Assembly: GCF_002777255.1 (NCBI RefSeq)
Contig: NZ_CP017634.1
Location: 818,903-882,902 of the forward strand
DNA length: 64,000 bases
DNA from: Candidatus Formimonas warabiya
GTDB taxonomy: Bacteria; Bacillota; Dehalobacteriia; Dehalobacteriales; Dehalobacteriaceae
Direction: 5' to 3'
Below are positions 9,432-17,701 of this stretch, piece by piece; position 1 is the first letter of the stretch; each line of letters begins with the position of its first letter. The position numbers were made by a program, and so were the translations under genes. The notes below the pieces were generated by a model, which was not told the origin of the DNA, searched no databases, and was given only the letters and a program-made list of their open reading frames with translations.

Positions 9432-9950
9432 ATGATGAGCCAGGAAAAAGATTTAAGGACGATGGCATCTGATTATGCCATAGCAAACTGCAATAAAGGC
9501 TTCAACTGCACGGAAGCCATTTATGATGCACTTTTACGGTGCGGCGCATTGAAGGTGCCTCAGGAAACAATTGCCCTGTCCTTTGGGTTTGGTGGAGGGA
9601 TCGGTTTAACCGGCCATACTTGTGGAGCTCTTTGTGCTGTTGTTTTAGCCTGCGGGGCTGCTTATGGACGCCCCGATCCCTGGAGAATTCCTGAGGATGA
9701 AAGAATCATGGAAATCCGGGATTATTATCGCCGGTACAATAAAATCGTGCATGATTTTATCGCCGAAAACAAAAGCGCCTCCTGCAAAGAATTATGCGCG
9801 CCTTTCGGTGACTTTCAAAGCAGGGAACGCAGAGTTTACTGCATGAAACTTATTGGAAGGAGTGCGGCAATGGCAGTTGATTTTCTCAGTATGAGCCAGG
9901 ATGAAGCGTTTGATCTTCCATTCGGTGAAAACCTGGCGGGTGCTCGTTAA
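9432..9950 (+). CDS. C-GCAxxG-C-C family protein
   Basis: This 172-residue protein has a Cys near residue 24 (FNCTEAIYDA), a Gly-rich FGFGGGIG stretch, then CGALCAVVLACGAAYG, which matches the C-GCAxxG-C-C family pattern. More cysteines follow near residues 117, 121 and 139. Family members are often beside anaerobic redox enzymes and are thought to bind metal or haem, but the function is unknown. An AAAGGAGG ribosome binding site lies 9 bp before the ATG at 9432; a second ATG follows directly. Confidence 0.85.
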   Translation: MMSQEKDLRTMASDYAIANCNKGFNCTEAIYDALLRCGALKVPQETIALSFGFGGGIGLTGHTCGALCAVVLACGAAYGRPDPWRIPEDERIMEIRDYYRRYNKIVHDFIAENKSASCKELCAPFGDFQSRERRVYCMKLIGRSAAMAVDFLSMSQDEAFDLPFGENLAGAR

Positions 9951-9991
9951 GATAACTTGAGGATTTTTTCAGAAGGGGAGGAGAAACTGAA

Positions 9992-10852
9992 ATGAATGCG
10001 ATCAATGTTAATACCAAACTGGTTGGATTATTAGGGAATCCCCTGGGACACAGCTTTTCTCCGGCCATGCAGAACCGGGCCTTTGAAAAGTTAGGGCTAG
10101 ATTACTATTATCTGCCCATTGAAGTAGCTGGGGAAAACCTGGGTGACGTAGTTAAGGGGATTTCCCGGATGAATTTTGCCGGCTTTAATGTCACGATCCC
10201 CCACAAAATCAATATTATCAAATACCTGGATGAGATCGATGAACTGGCCGAAATAATTGGCGCCGTCAACACGGTTACCATAAAAGACGGACGCTTAAAG
10301 GGCTATAACACCGATGGCAGCGGTTTTGTCCGCTCTCTGGAAGAGGAAACCGGGATCACGGTTCAGGATCAAAACGTGTTTATCCTGGGAAGCGGTGGAG
10401 CCTCCAGGTCCATAGCACTAACCGTCGCTTATAAAGGAGCCCGAACTATTTGTCTGTGCAATCGTACAGTGAGTAAAGCCCAGGAACTAGCCGGGGAGAT
10501 CAACGCCAAGGTTAGAGAGTGCTGTATTTCTGTTACCCTGGACAAGGGCGAAATGAAAGAGCTTTTGAAAGATTGCGATATTTTCATCAACACAACCAGT
10601 GTCGGCATGCATCCAAAAGATGAGGAAATTCCTCTTGATCCTGAGCTAATCAACGAAAAAACTATAGTTTGTGATATCATCTATAACCCTCTAAAAACAA
10701 AACTCCTGAAGGAAACGGGAAAAAAAGGATGCAAAACCGTAAATGGCCTGGGTATGCTGCTATTCCAGGGGGCTGAAGCTTTCAAATTATGGACGGGAAA
10801 GGATGCCCCGGTAAGCGATATGGAAGTGATCCTGCACGTACTTTCCAGGTAG
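9992..10852 (+). CDS. aroE: Shikimate dehydrogenase
   Basis: This 286-residue enzyme has the shikimate-binding NPLGHSFSP motif, the catalytic lysine in NVTIPHK (Lys72), the YNTDGSGF segment with the partner aspartate (Asp108) and a GSGGASRS nucleotide-binding loop. CNRTVSKA after the second Rossmann strand favours NADP(H) over the NAD(H) preference of YdiB. It interconverts 3-dehydroshikimate and shikimate. The RBS is GGGGAGGAG. It sits in a catabolic block with a type I dehydroquinase and an MFS transporter, so it may run in the oxidative direction, but it could also serve biosynthesis. Confidence 0.92.
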   Translation: MNAINVNTKLVGLLGNPLGHSFSPAMQNRAFEKLGLDYYYLPIEVAGENLGDVVKGISRMNFAGFNVTIPHKINIIKYLDEIDELAEIIGAVNTVTIKDGRLKGYNTDGSGFVRSLEEETGITVQDQNVFILGSGGASRSIALTVAYKGARTICLCNRTVSKAQELAGEINAKVRECCISVTLDKGEMKELLKDCDIFINTTSVGMHPKDEEIPLDPELINEKTIVCDIIYNPLKTKLLKETGKKGCKTVNGLGMLLFQGAEAFKLWTGKDAPVSDMEVILHVLSR

Positions 10853-10931
10853 CACAAAGGCTGGGTGGGAATGTGCCATCCCTAGTTTAAAAACTGTAAA
10901 CCATAGTAAATTCCGGATAGGAGGGATATTT

Positions 10932-11870
10932 ATCAACGAAAAGAACCAGGCAAGTTTTTCCTGGCCTGCCCGCATTATTGTTTGCGAAGTAGGACCACGG
11001 GATGGACTGCAAAATGAGAAGATGATGCTGGAAATCCAGCAGAAAGTAGAATTGATCGAACGTGCAGCACAAGCAGGGACAGGCATCGTTGAAATCGGCT
11101 CCTTCGTACATCCTAAGGCAGTACCCCAAATGGCTGATACAGACGAAGTGGCCAGACGCATCAAACGATATCCGGGAGTTGAATACCGGGTGCTGGTTGT
11201 GAATAAGAAAGGGCTGGAACGGGCCGGAGCCGCCGGTATCATGAAGGCCAAGCTCACTGTTTCGGCCAGCAATTCTCACTCTCTGAGTAACCTGAAACGC
11301 ACACCGGAAGAAGTGATCAAGGGCTTCGGGGAATGTGCCGATTATGCAGTTGCTCACGGCATAGAGCTTTCGGGAGCCATCTCCACTGCTTTTGGTTGTC
11401 CTTTCGAAGGCATGGTCCCTTTGGAACAGGTGATGAAGGTTGTTTCCTGTTTTCGGGAGATGGGAGTCAAAGAGCTGTCTCTCTCTGACACTACAGGAAT
11501 GGCCAATCCCCGTCAGGTCTATGATTATTGTCTCGGTGTCCGGGAACAGTTTCCGGATGTTACCTGGAACCTGCATTTTCACAACACCAGAGGGATGGGA
11601 TTAGCTAATGTGCTGGCAGGAATGATGGCCGGTATCAAACGTTATGATGCCAGTTTTGCCGGATTGGGAGGATGCCCCTATGCTCCTGGTGCCACAGGAA
11701 ATATCGCCACGGAAGATTTAGTCCATATGTGTCACGAAATGGGGATTGAGACCGGATGTGATTTGGATCAAAGTATTGCCATCGGCCGTGATGTCCAGAA
11801 ACTTATCGGCGATGATAGGGGAAGTTTCATTCTTAAAGCCGGTAAATGCAGCGATGTAGTTTGTTCATAA
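10932..11870 (+). CDS. Hydroxymethylglutaryl-CoA lyase-like enzyme with apparent AUC start
   Basis: The coding frame gives 312 residues: the EVGPRDGLQNE motif with catalytic Arg23/Asp24, the HFHNTRG metal-binding motif and the active-site cysteine in GGCPYAPG. This is the HMG-CoA lyase/DRE-TIM family, which cleaves 3-hydroxy-3-methylglutaryl-CoA-type substrates by retro-aldol. The first in-frame ATG (11022) would remove the catalytic EVGPRDGLQ motif. No ATG, GTG or TTG is in frame between the aroE stop and that motif. A perfect GGAGG at 10920-10924 lies 7 bp before an in-frame ATC at 10932, which I take as the start. A sequence error is the alternative. Confidence 0.8.
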   Translation: MNEKNQASFSWPARIIVCEVGPRDGLQNEKMMLEIQQKVELIERAAQAGTGIVEIGSFVHPKAVPQMADTDEVARRIKRYPGVEYRVLVVNKKGLERAGAAGIMKAKLTVSASNSHSLSNLKRTPEEVIKGFGECADYAVAHGIELSGAISTAFGCPFEGMVPLEQVMKVVSCFREMGVKELSLSDTTGMANPRQVYDYCLGVREQFPDVTWNLHFHNTRGMGLANVLAGMMAGIKRYDASFAGLGGCPYAPGATGNIATEDLVHMCHEMGIETGCDLDQSIAIGRDVQKLIGDDRGSFILKAGKCSDVVCS

Positions 11871-11904
11871 AAAATACCATTACATTTTTAAGGAGGAGAT
11901 ACAG

Positions 11905-13314
11905 ATGAGTGATGAACTCAGGGAAGAACAACAGCAAGAACTGGATGAGGCCTTTGAACGGGCAAACAAAGCGCTTAGCATGATTGAAACTTACGACCAG
12001 GCCAGAGTCGACCGCCTGTGCCGGGCGGTAGCCTGGGCGGTGGCCAACAAAAAAACCTTCCTGCGTCTGGTAGAAATGGGGATTGAAGAAAGTGGGCTGG
12101 GAGACCCGGAAAGCAGACAGAATAAGCGATTTAAGATTCGGGGGGTCTTGAGGGATGCCCTGCGCGAGAAGAGCATTGGCATTATCGAAGAAATCCCGGA
12201 AAAAGGCATCGTGAAATACGCGAAACCTGTGGGAATTATTGCCTCGCTGGTGCCTACCACCAACCCGGATCTTACTCCCGCGGGACAGGCGATTTATGCT
12301 ATTAAAGCCCGTGATGTCGTTATTTTTTCTCCCCATCCCCGCTCGAAAAAGACCTCCTTCGAAACAGTACGGCTAATGCGGGAAGCCCTGGAAAAAGAAG
12401 GGGCGCCGGCGGATATTCTCCAATGCCTCACCAAAGTGAACATCCCCATGTCCAAGGCTCTGATGGCCAGAGCCGATCTGGTCATGGCAACCGGGGGTCA
12501 AGCCATGGTCAGAGCTGCCTACAGTTCGGGAACACCTGCCTATGGTGTTGGGGCAGGAAATTCAACCATGCTTATTGACGAATCAGCCAATATCCAGGAA
12601 GCGGCGCATAATACCATGCTGAGCAAGACTTCGGATTACGGTTCCGGGTGTTCTGCCGACGGTAATCTGGTAATTGAGGAAAGCATTTTTGATAAAATGG
12701 CGGAACAGCTGGGCCACGAGGGAGGCTACCTGGCCAGTGAAGAAGAAAAGGCCAAGCTGCGCAAAGTCATGTGGGACGATGAAGGACATAGATTAGCGGA
12801 TACCGTAGCGATTGCCCCGCAAAAATTGGGGGAAATTGCCGGCTTTACCATTCCCGCGGACCGTAAGTTTATCATGGTCATGGGGGATGGGATTGGAAAG
12901 GAGTATCCTTTCTCTGGAGAAAAACTGACAACACTGCTGGCTCTATATAAATACCAGGGTTTCGAGAATGGACTGCGTATGATCAAGGAAATCTATCATG
13001 TTGGGGGCAAGGGGCACTCCGTAGGAATCTATTCCTTTATAGACGAACACATCCACCGGTTGGCACTGATGGCGCCGGTGAGCCGGATCATGGTACGCCA
13101 GCCCCAATCCAAAGCTAATGCCGGGGCATTTAACAATGGAATGCCCATGACTTCCAGTTTGGGATGCGGTACCTTTGGCGGCAATATCGTTTCCGAAAAC
13201 ATTTCACTGAAGCATTATCTGAATACCACCTGGGTATCCCGTCCTATTCCTGAGGATAGGCCCTCAGATCAGGAACTCTTCGGAGAGTTTTACGACCCGG
13301 AGATGGAAAAATAG
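11905..13314 (+). CDS. CoA-acylating aldehyde dehydrogenase family protein
   Basis: The 469-residue protein follows the CoA-acylating aldehyde dehydrogenase pattern (relatives of EutE, SucD and sulfoacetaldehyde dehydrogenase SauS). It has a VGIIASLVPTTNP cofactor segment near residues 109-122 and a catalytic cysteine in SGCSAD near residue 250. It would interconvert an aldehyde, NAD(P)+ and CoA with an acyl-CoA. The ribosome binding site is AAGGAGGAG. In this operon the aldehyde could be released by the TPP enzyme encoded downstream, but the real substrate is unknown. Confidence 0.85.
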   Translation: MSDELREEQQQELDEAFERANKALSMIETYDQARVDRLCRAVAWAVANKKTFLRLVEMGIEESGLGDPESRQNKRFKIRGVLRDALREKSIGIIEEIPEKGIVKYAKPVGIIASLVPTTNPDLTPAGQAIYAIKARDVVIFSPHPRSKKTSFETVRLMREALEKEGAPADILQCLTKVNIPMSKALMARADLVMATGGQAMVRAAYSSGTPAYGVGAGNSTMLIDESANIQEAAHNTMLSKTSDYGSGCSADGNLVIEESIFDKMAEQLGHEGGYLASEEEKAKLRKVMWDDEGHRLADTVAIAPQKLGEIAGFTIPADRKFIMVMGDGIGKEYPFSGEKLTTLLALYKYQGFENGLRMIKEIYHVGGKGHSVGIYSFIDEHIHRLALMAPVSRIMVRQPQSKANAGAFNNGMPMTSSLGCGTFGGNIVSENISLKHYLNTTWVSRPIPEDRPSDQELFGEFYDPEMEK

Positions 13315-13334
13315 AAGAAAAAGGGGATAAATGA

Positions 13335-14093
13335 ATGATGAGTAAGATGATAGGAGCATCCGAACAGCCTTTAATCTGCACACCCCTGGTAGGTAAAAAA
13401 AGAGAAAATGTCCTCGGCGAATTGGCCGATGTCCTGGCTAAAAAACCGGATATCATTGAATGGCGCGCCGATTTCTTTGAAGAAATAGACCAAACGGACA
13501 GGGTGATTAATTTAGCGAAAGAGATTAAGGAGATGGCGGGAGATATTCCGCTAATCTTTACGATTCGCTCCATACGTGAGGGAGGGCAGCCGATACCTTT
13601 GTCAGATGAGGAAGCCATAGAACTAAACGCGACTATATGTAGAAATACCAAAATCGAGTATGTGGACTGTGAATTGAGCAATAAAAAGGAGCACATCCAG
13701 TATCTCCGAAAAATTGCAGCGGAAAACGGCACCAGGATTGTGGCGTCTTACCACAATTTTGATTCCACCCCCAGCCAGAAATTTATCGCACAAAAATTAG
13801 AAGAGGCAGAACAGTACCAGTTGGATGTGGCCAAGGTAGCCGTTATGCCCCAAAAATTGGAGGACGTTTTAACCTTATTGAGTGTAACCTTAGAAGCCAA
13901 AAATCGTTTAAAAATACCTTTAATTACCATGTCAATGGGTAAATATGGAGCGATCAGCCGGATGATCGGCGGAGTTTTTGGTTCTGCACTCACCTTTGCC
14001 GTAGGGGCGAAAAGTTCAGCGCCCGGCCAGGTGCCCATTGAAGACTTAAAAACGGTCCTTGAAGTCATTGAAAGATCAATGAAGAGTAAATAG
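13335..14093 (+). CDS. aroD: Type I 3-dehydroquinate dehydratase
   Basis: This 252-residue class I enzyme has the active-site histidine in VASYHNFDSTP (His140) and the Schiff-base lysine in LDVAKVAVMP (Lys167). EWRADFF near residue 42 and SMGKYGAISR near residue 195 complete the family pattern. It interconverts 3-dehydroquinate and 3-dehydroshikimate. A second, unrelated type II enzyme (aroQ) lies at 20.3 kb in a housekeeping setting. That points to a separate role for this copy in the catabolic block, as with E. coli aroD next to ydiB. Confidence 0.93.
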   Translation: MMSKMIGASEQPLICTPLVGKKRENVLGELADVLAKKPDIIEWRADFFEEIDQTDRVINLAKEIKEMAGDIPLIFTIRSIREGGQPIPLSDEEAIELNATICRNTKIEYVDCELSNKKEHIQYLRKIAAENGTRIVASYHNFDSTPSQKFIAQKLEEAEQYQLDVAKVAVMPQKLEDVLTLLSVTLEAKNRLKIPLITMSMGKYGAISRMIGGVFGSALTFAVGAKSSAPGQVPIEDLKTVLEVIERSMKSK

Positions 14094-14110
14094 GGGGGGA
14101 GGCGGTGATC

Positions 14111-15874
14111 ATGAAAGATCTAGTGGCGAACCAGTTAGTGAAGTATCTGGAAAAAAGAGGAGTCAAGCACATTTTCGGCCTGTGCGGGCATACCAATATT
14201 GCCTTTCTCGCGGCCTTATCGAAGAGTACAAAAATAAGATTTATTAACGTCAGGCATGAACAAATTGCCTCCCATGCCGCTGACGGTTATGCCCGTGTGA
14301 CCAAAAAAGCCGCAGTGGTCTTAAGCCATTTGGGACCTGGCTTAACCAACGCTGCTACAGGTGTGGCCAACGCCGCATTAGACTCCATTCCCCTGGTGGT
14401 CATTGCCGGCGATGTTCCCAGTCATTATTTCGGGAAACATCCCCACCAGGAAGTTAACATGCATGCTGATGCCTCACAATGGGAGATTTATCGCCCCTTT
14501 GTCAAACGGGCCTGGCGTGTGGATCGTCCTGACCTATTTCCGGAAATCATGGAGAAGGCTTTTGTCCTGGCGGAATCCGGCCGCCCCGGCCCGGTTTTGG
14601 TAGACGTTCCTATGGATATTTTCTCTCAAGAGATTGATGCCGCGTTATTCGAAAGGCTGGACTATAACGTTAAAGTGATGCAAAAGCCCTCGATCAACGA
14701 TGAACTAGCGACAAGAATTGTGAAGATTCTGGCCGAAGCGAAAAATCCCCTGATTTATGCGGGCGGCGGCATCATGTTAGCTGATGCGGCCCAACAATTA
14801 AGGGAATTCGTGGACCATATGGGGATACCAGTAGCTCATACCCTCATGGGCAAGGGGATTTTACCCGATGACCACCCGCTGACCCTGGGTATGACGGGAT
14901 TCTGGGGAACAAAATACATAAACGAGAAATGCCAAGGCGCCGATTGGGTTTTGGGCCTGGGAACCCGTTTTGCAGAGGCAGACTGCAGTTCCTGGTATCC
15001 GGAATATGCATTTAATTTCCCTCCTGCCAAATTAATCCATATTGATATCGACCCTGGTGAAATTGGCAGAAATTATCCGGTAGAAATTGGCGCGGTCGCC
15101 GACATCAAACAAGCACTAACCGTTTTTAACCGGGTGGCAAAGAAATTGTATCCGGAAGCCAAACAAAACGAAGCCCTCAACCAAGAGATTGCCTTATACA
15201 AAAAAGAGTTCAAAGCAAGCAACAAGAGTCTGGAAGAGAGCAATACCTTCCCCATGAGTCCCCAGCGGATCTTAGCCGATGTGCGTGAGGTATTGCCCCG
15301 GGATGCCATCATTACCACGGATGTAGGCTGGAACAAAAATGGTGTGGGACAACAATTCCCCATTTACGAGCCTGGTTCCATCCTCACTCCCGGGGGATAC
15401 GCGACAATGGGCTTTGGCTCCCCTGCCGCTTTGGGCGCCAAAATAGCCGCCCCCGATAAAGTTGTCGTATCCCTAATCGGCGACGGTGGTTTCGGTCAAA
15501 ACCCGGCTGTTCTGGCAACTGCCGCAATCGAACATATCCCGGCCATTTTCGTGATCATGAACAACTATGCTTTTGGCACCATTGCCGGATTAGAAAAAGC
15601 CCATTATGACACTACCTTTGGCGCTGTTTTTGAAAAAGACGGACAGCCCTATTCCCCTGACTATGCAGCTATCGCCAGGGCATATGGGGTTGAAGGGATA
15701 AAAATCCGATCAGCAGAAGAATTCAAACCTGCATTAAAAATGGCTATTGAAGCAAATAAACCTTGTGTCATTGATGTATCAATGTTAAATAATCCAGTGC
15801 CCACTGCCGGCCACTGGAATATTATGGACATATATTCGCCTGGCAAACATGTTCATCATGTGAGCACCAACTAA
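14111..15874 (+). CDS. Thiamine-diphosphate enzyme of the acetolactate synthase-like family
   Basis: This enzyme of about 587 residues has the three-domain TPP layout: an N-terminal Pyr domain with the catalytic glutamate in RHEQIA (about Glu50), a central domain, and a C-terminal PP domain with the GDG...NN metal-TPP motif (GDGGFGQ followed by MNNYAFG). I place the start at 14111 because GGGGGGAGG lies 9 bp upstream. Relatives include acetolactate synthase, sulfoacetaldehyde acetyltransferase, and the ring-opening hydrolases IolD and cyclohexane-1,2-dione hydrolase. With an acylating aldehyde dehydrogenase and AroE/AroD around it, C-C cleavage of a cyclic diketone is an attractive but unproven role. 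Confidence 0.85.
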   Translation: MKDLVANQLVKYLEKRGVKHIFGLCGHTNIAFLAALSKSTKIRFINVRHEQIASHAADGYARVTKKAAVVLSHLGPGLTNAATGVANAALDSIPLVVIAGDVPSHYFGKHPHQEVNMHADASQWEIYRPFVKRAWRVDRPDLFPEIMEKAFVLAESGRPGPVLVDVPMDIFSQEIDAALFERLDYNVKVMQKPSINDELATRIVKILAEAKNPLIYAGGGIMLADAAQQLREFVDHMGIPVAHTLMGKGILPDDHPLTLGMTGFWGTKYINEKCQGADWVLGLGTRFAEADCSSWYPEYAFNFPPAKLIHIDIDPGEIGRNYPVEIGAVADIKQALTVFNRVAKKLYPEAKQNEALNQEIALYKKEFKASNKSLEESNTFPMSPQRILADVREVLPRDAIITTDVGWNKNGVGQQFPIYEPGSILTPGGYATMGFGSPAALGAKIAAPDKVVVSLIGDGGFGQNPAVLATAAIEHIPAIFVIMNNYAFGTIAGLEKAHYDTTFGAVFEKDGQPYSPDYAAIARAYGVEGIKIRSAEEFKPALKMAIEANKPCVIDVSMLNNPVPTAGHWNIMDIYSPGKHVHHVSTN

Positions 15875-15894
15875 ACATGGGAGGAATACAAAAG

Positions 15895-16713
15895 ATGAAG
15901 AGACAATTTTCCCTAGCCCACCTTACGGTACTTGGCTGTACCCCTGCCGAGATGACTTACATCGCGGCCCGAGCCGGCTATGATTTCGTCAGCTTGCGGC
16001 CTATATATATGGGCTTGCCCGACGAGCCCAACTACGCCTTAGCGGAAAACAAAGAGATGCTGAGACAAACCAAAAAGGCCCTTGACTACACGGGCATTAA
16101 GCTTCATGATATCGAACTGGCCCGCATCTACGATGGACTTGACCCGAAAAAGTATCTGCCTGCCATGGAAGTAGCTGCCGAATTAGGGGCGTGCTGTGTC
16201 CTTAGCAGCATCTGGACCTCGGAACGGAATTTTGCGATTGAGCGTTATGCAGAACTTTGTGATTTAGCGAAACCTTTTGGCATGACAGTGGATTTGGAAT
16301 TCGTCACCTGGGCCAATGTCACAAACCTCAAGGACGCAATGGATGTTCTGCGTAGCGCTAACCGGGAAAATTGCGGCATCATGATCGATACCCTTCATTT
16401 CAACCGCTCACGGGTCGCCCTTGAGGAATTGGACCAGGTTCCCCGGGAATGGTTCCACTTCGCCCACCTCTGCGACGCGCCCCAAGAGATTCCGACTACG
16501 AAAGAAGATTTGATTCACACTGGACGCGATGAACGTCTGTATGTGGGTGAAGGTGGTATAGATATTGCCGCCATCCTGAAACGAATGCCTCAGATTCCAT
16601 ATTCCATTGAGTTGCCACACCTGGCCAACGTAAAGGAACTAGGCTGTGCGGAACATGCATGGCGCTGCCTACAAACAGCAAAGGATTATCTTGATGCTCA
16701 TTTAGGGGCATAG
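15895..16713 (+). CDS. Xylose isomerase-like TIM barrel protein (sugar phosphate isomerase/epimerase family)
   Basis: This 272-residue TIM barrel belongs to the family that includes IolE, IolI and 3-dehydroshikimate dehydratase. Likely metal ligands are Glu in VDLEFVTW, Asp/His in IMIDTLHFNRS, His in HLCDAP, and Glu in IPYSIELPH. The start at 15895 is preceded by GGGAGG; an ATG at 15877 would overlap that site. It is the last gene before a strong terminator. As a neighbour of AroE and AroD it may act as a dehydratase or isomerase on a dehydroshikimate-derived compound; that is inference. Confidence 0.8.
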   Translation: MKRQFSLAHLTVLGCTPAEMTYIAARAGYDFVSLRPIYMGLPDEPNYALAENKEMLRQTKKALDYTGIKLHDIELARIYDGLDPKKYLPAMEVAAELGACCVLSSIWTSERNFAIERYAELCDLAKPFGMTVDLEFVTWANVTNLKDAMDVLRSANRENCGIMIDTLHFNRSRVALEELDQVPREWFHFAHLCDAPQEIPTTKEDLIHTGRDERLYVGEGGIDIAAILKRMPQIPYSIELPHLANVKELGCAEHAWRCLQTAKDYLDAHLGA

Positions 16714-16740
16714 AATATAAAAAGGCAAGCATAAACATAA

Positions 16741-16789
16741 GAAAAAAGGGTTGTTGACCAGGGTTAATGTCACCAACCTTTTTTTCGTG
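16741..16789. terminator. Bidirectional terminator between the catabolic block and aroK
   Basis: A long imperfect hairpin pairs AAAAA...GGTTG with CAACC...TTTTT and contains an inner TTGAC/GTCA stem. A-rich and T-rich flanks allow it to act on both strands. It separates the + strand block from the - strand aroK. Confidence 0.7.
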
Positions 16790-16815
16790 ATCCTGCATGG
16801 ACATGAGCTTGGTAG

Positions 16816-17328
16816 CTATTCTTTGTGTTTTACGAATTCATGAATCTCACTGACTACGTCCGGAAAATCCATATCGGATGTGTCGATGGTTAATTCTGCC
16901 ACCTGGTACAGTTTTTTTCTCTCTCGAAGCAGCCTTAGAATATTTTGGTACGGGTCACCATTGTGGAAAAGTGGTCTGTTGATGTCGGCTTTTATCCTTT
17001 CCAGGATAATCTCCGGACGAGTAGAAAAGCAAATCAAAGTCCCTTTTTCCTGCAAATAATCAATGTTTTGCCGATTAAGCACGACGCCCCCCCCAGTTGA
17101 AATTACACAATGATCATATTGGGAAAGTTTCTTGACCATCGCTGTTTCTTCCAAGCGAAAACGTGCTTCCCCATATTCGGCAAAGTACTGGGAGATCATT
17201 TTTCCTGTTAACTTTTCGATTTCACGATCCGTGTCGTAAAACTCCATTTGCAAACGTTCCGCAAGCATTTTTCCAATGGTAGTTTTTCCGGAGCCCGATA
17301 TCCCAATCAAAACAATATTAGATTTCAT
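16816..17328 (-). CDS. aroK: Shikimate kinase
   Basis: This 170-residue kinase has the P-loop GISGSGKTTIGK near residues 9-20, the DTD shikimate-binding motif (FYDTDREIE) and the STGGGVVL segment. It phosphorylates shikimate in the chorismate pathway. The open frame extends upstream, but the protein family starts at MKSNIVLIG, and the CAT at 17326-17328 has a GGAAGG-like ribosome binding site. It is one of only three - strand genes in the window, and it faces away from the sporulation-type kinase. Confidence 0.92.
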   Translation of the reverse strand: MKSNIVLIGISGSGKTTIGKMLAERLQMEFYDTDREIEKLTGKMISQYFAEYGEARFRLEETAMVKKLSQYDHCVISTGGGVVLNRQNIDYLQEKGTLICFSTRPEIILERIKADINRPLFHNGDPYQNILRLLRERKKLYQVAELTIDTSDMDFPDVVSEIHEFVKHKE

Positions 17329-17701
17329 TTGAACAACCGCCTTCCGAAATATTAATAGGTAAATAAGCCATGCCTTACAGCGGGATCTTGGTGAATGTGG
17401 AAGGTGAAGTTGCATTTATACTATAAAAAGTATAAAAAACACCCACTTTCTAAAAAGGGGTGTTATCAAGAAGCCCTTGCTTATCCCCATCCTACCATCC
17501 TACAAAAACATTAAAAATATTATACTGTGTTTCTCAAGCTATTTCAAGTATATCTTACTACGTATTTAGCTCACTCAGAGTACATCAACCCTTTTCCCGT
17601 AATTTGACATAATTAATCGAAAAATACTTGCCCAAATTAGCAGGAAAACTAGCAAAAGATGTTGTATTATGCAATAATAACCAAAATATGAGGGTGAGAA
17701 A
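17329..17701. other. Gene-free spacer between aroK and the sensor kinase
   Basis: The divergent 373-bp spacer must hold promoters for both neighbours. An inverted repeat AACACCC...GGGTGTT lies at 17440-17464. Read on the minus strand it is followed by a T run, so it could be a terminator or attenuator in the aroK leader. TTGACA at about 17604 on the + strand may be a -35 box for the kinase, but no good -10 was found at the right spacing. I see no gene here. Confidence 0.5.
17440..17464 (-). terminator. Possible attenuator/terminator hairpin in the aroK leader
   Basis: On the minus strand the stem AACACCC/GGGTGTT encloses an 11-nt loop and is followed by TTTT, about 110 bp before the aroK start. 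It could end an unseen short transcript or attenuate aroK. Confidence 0.35.
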
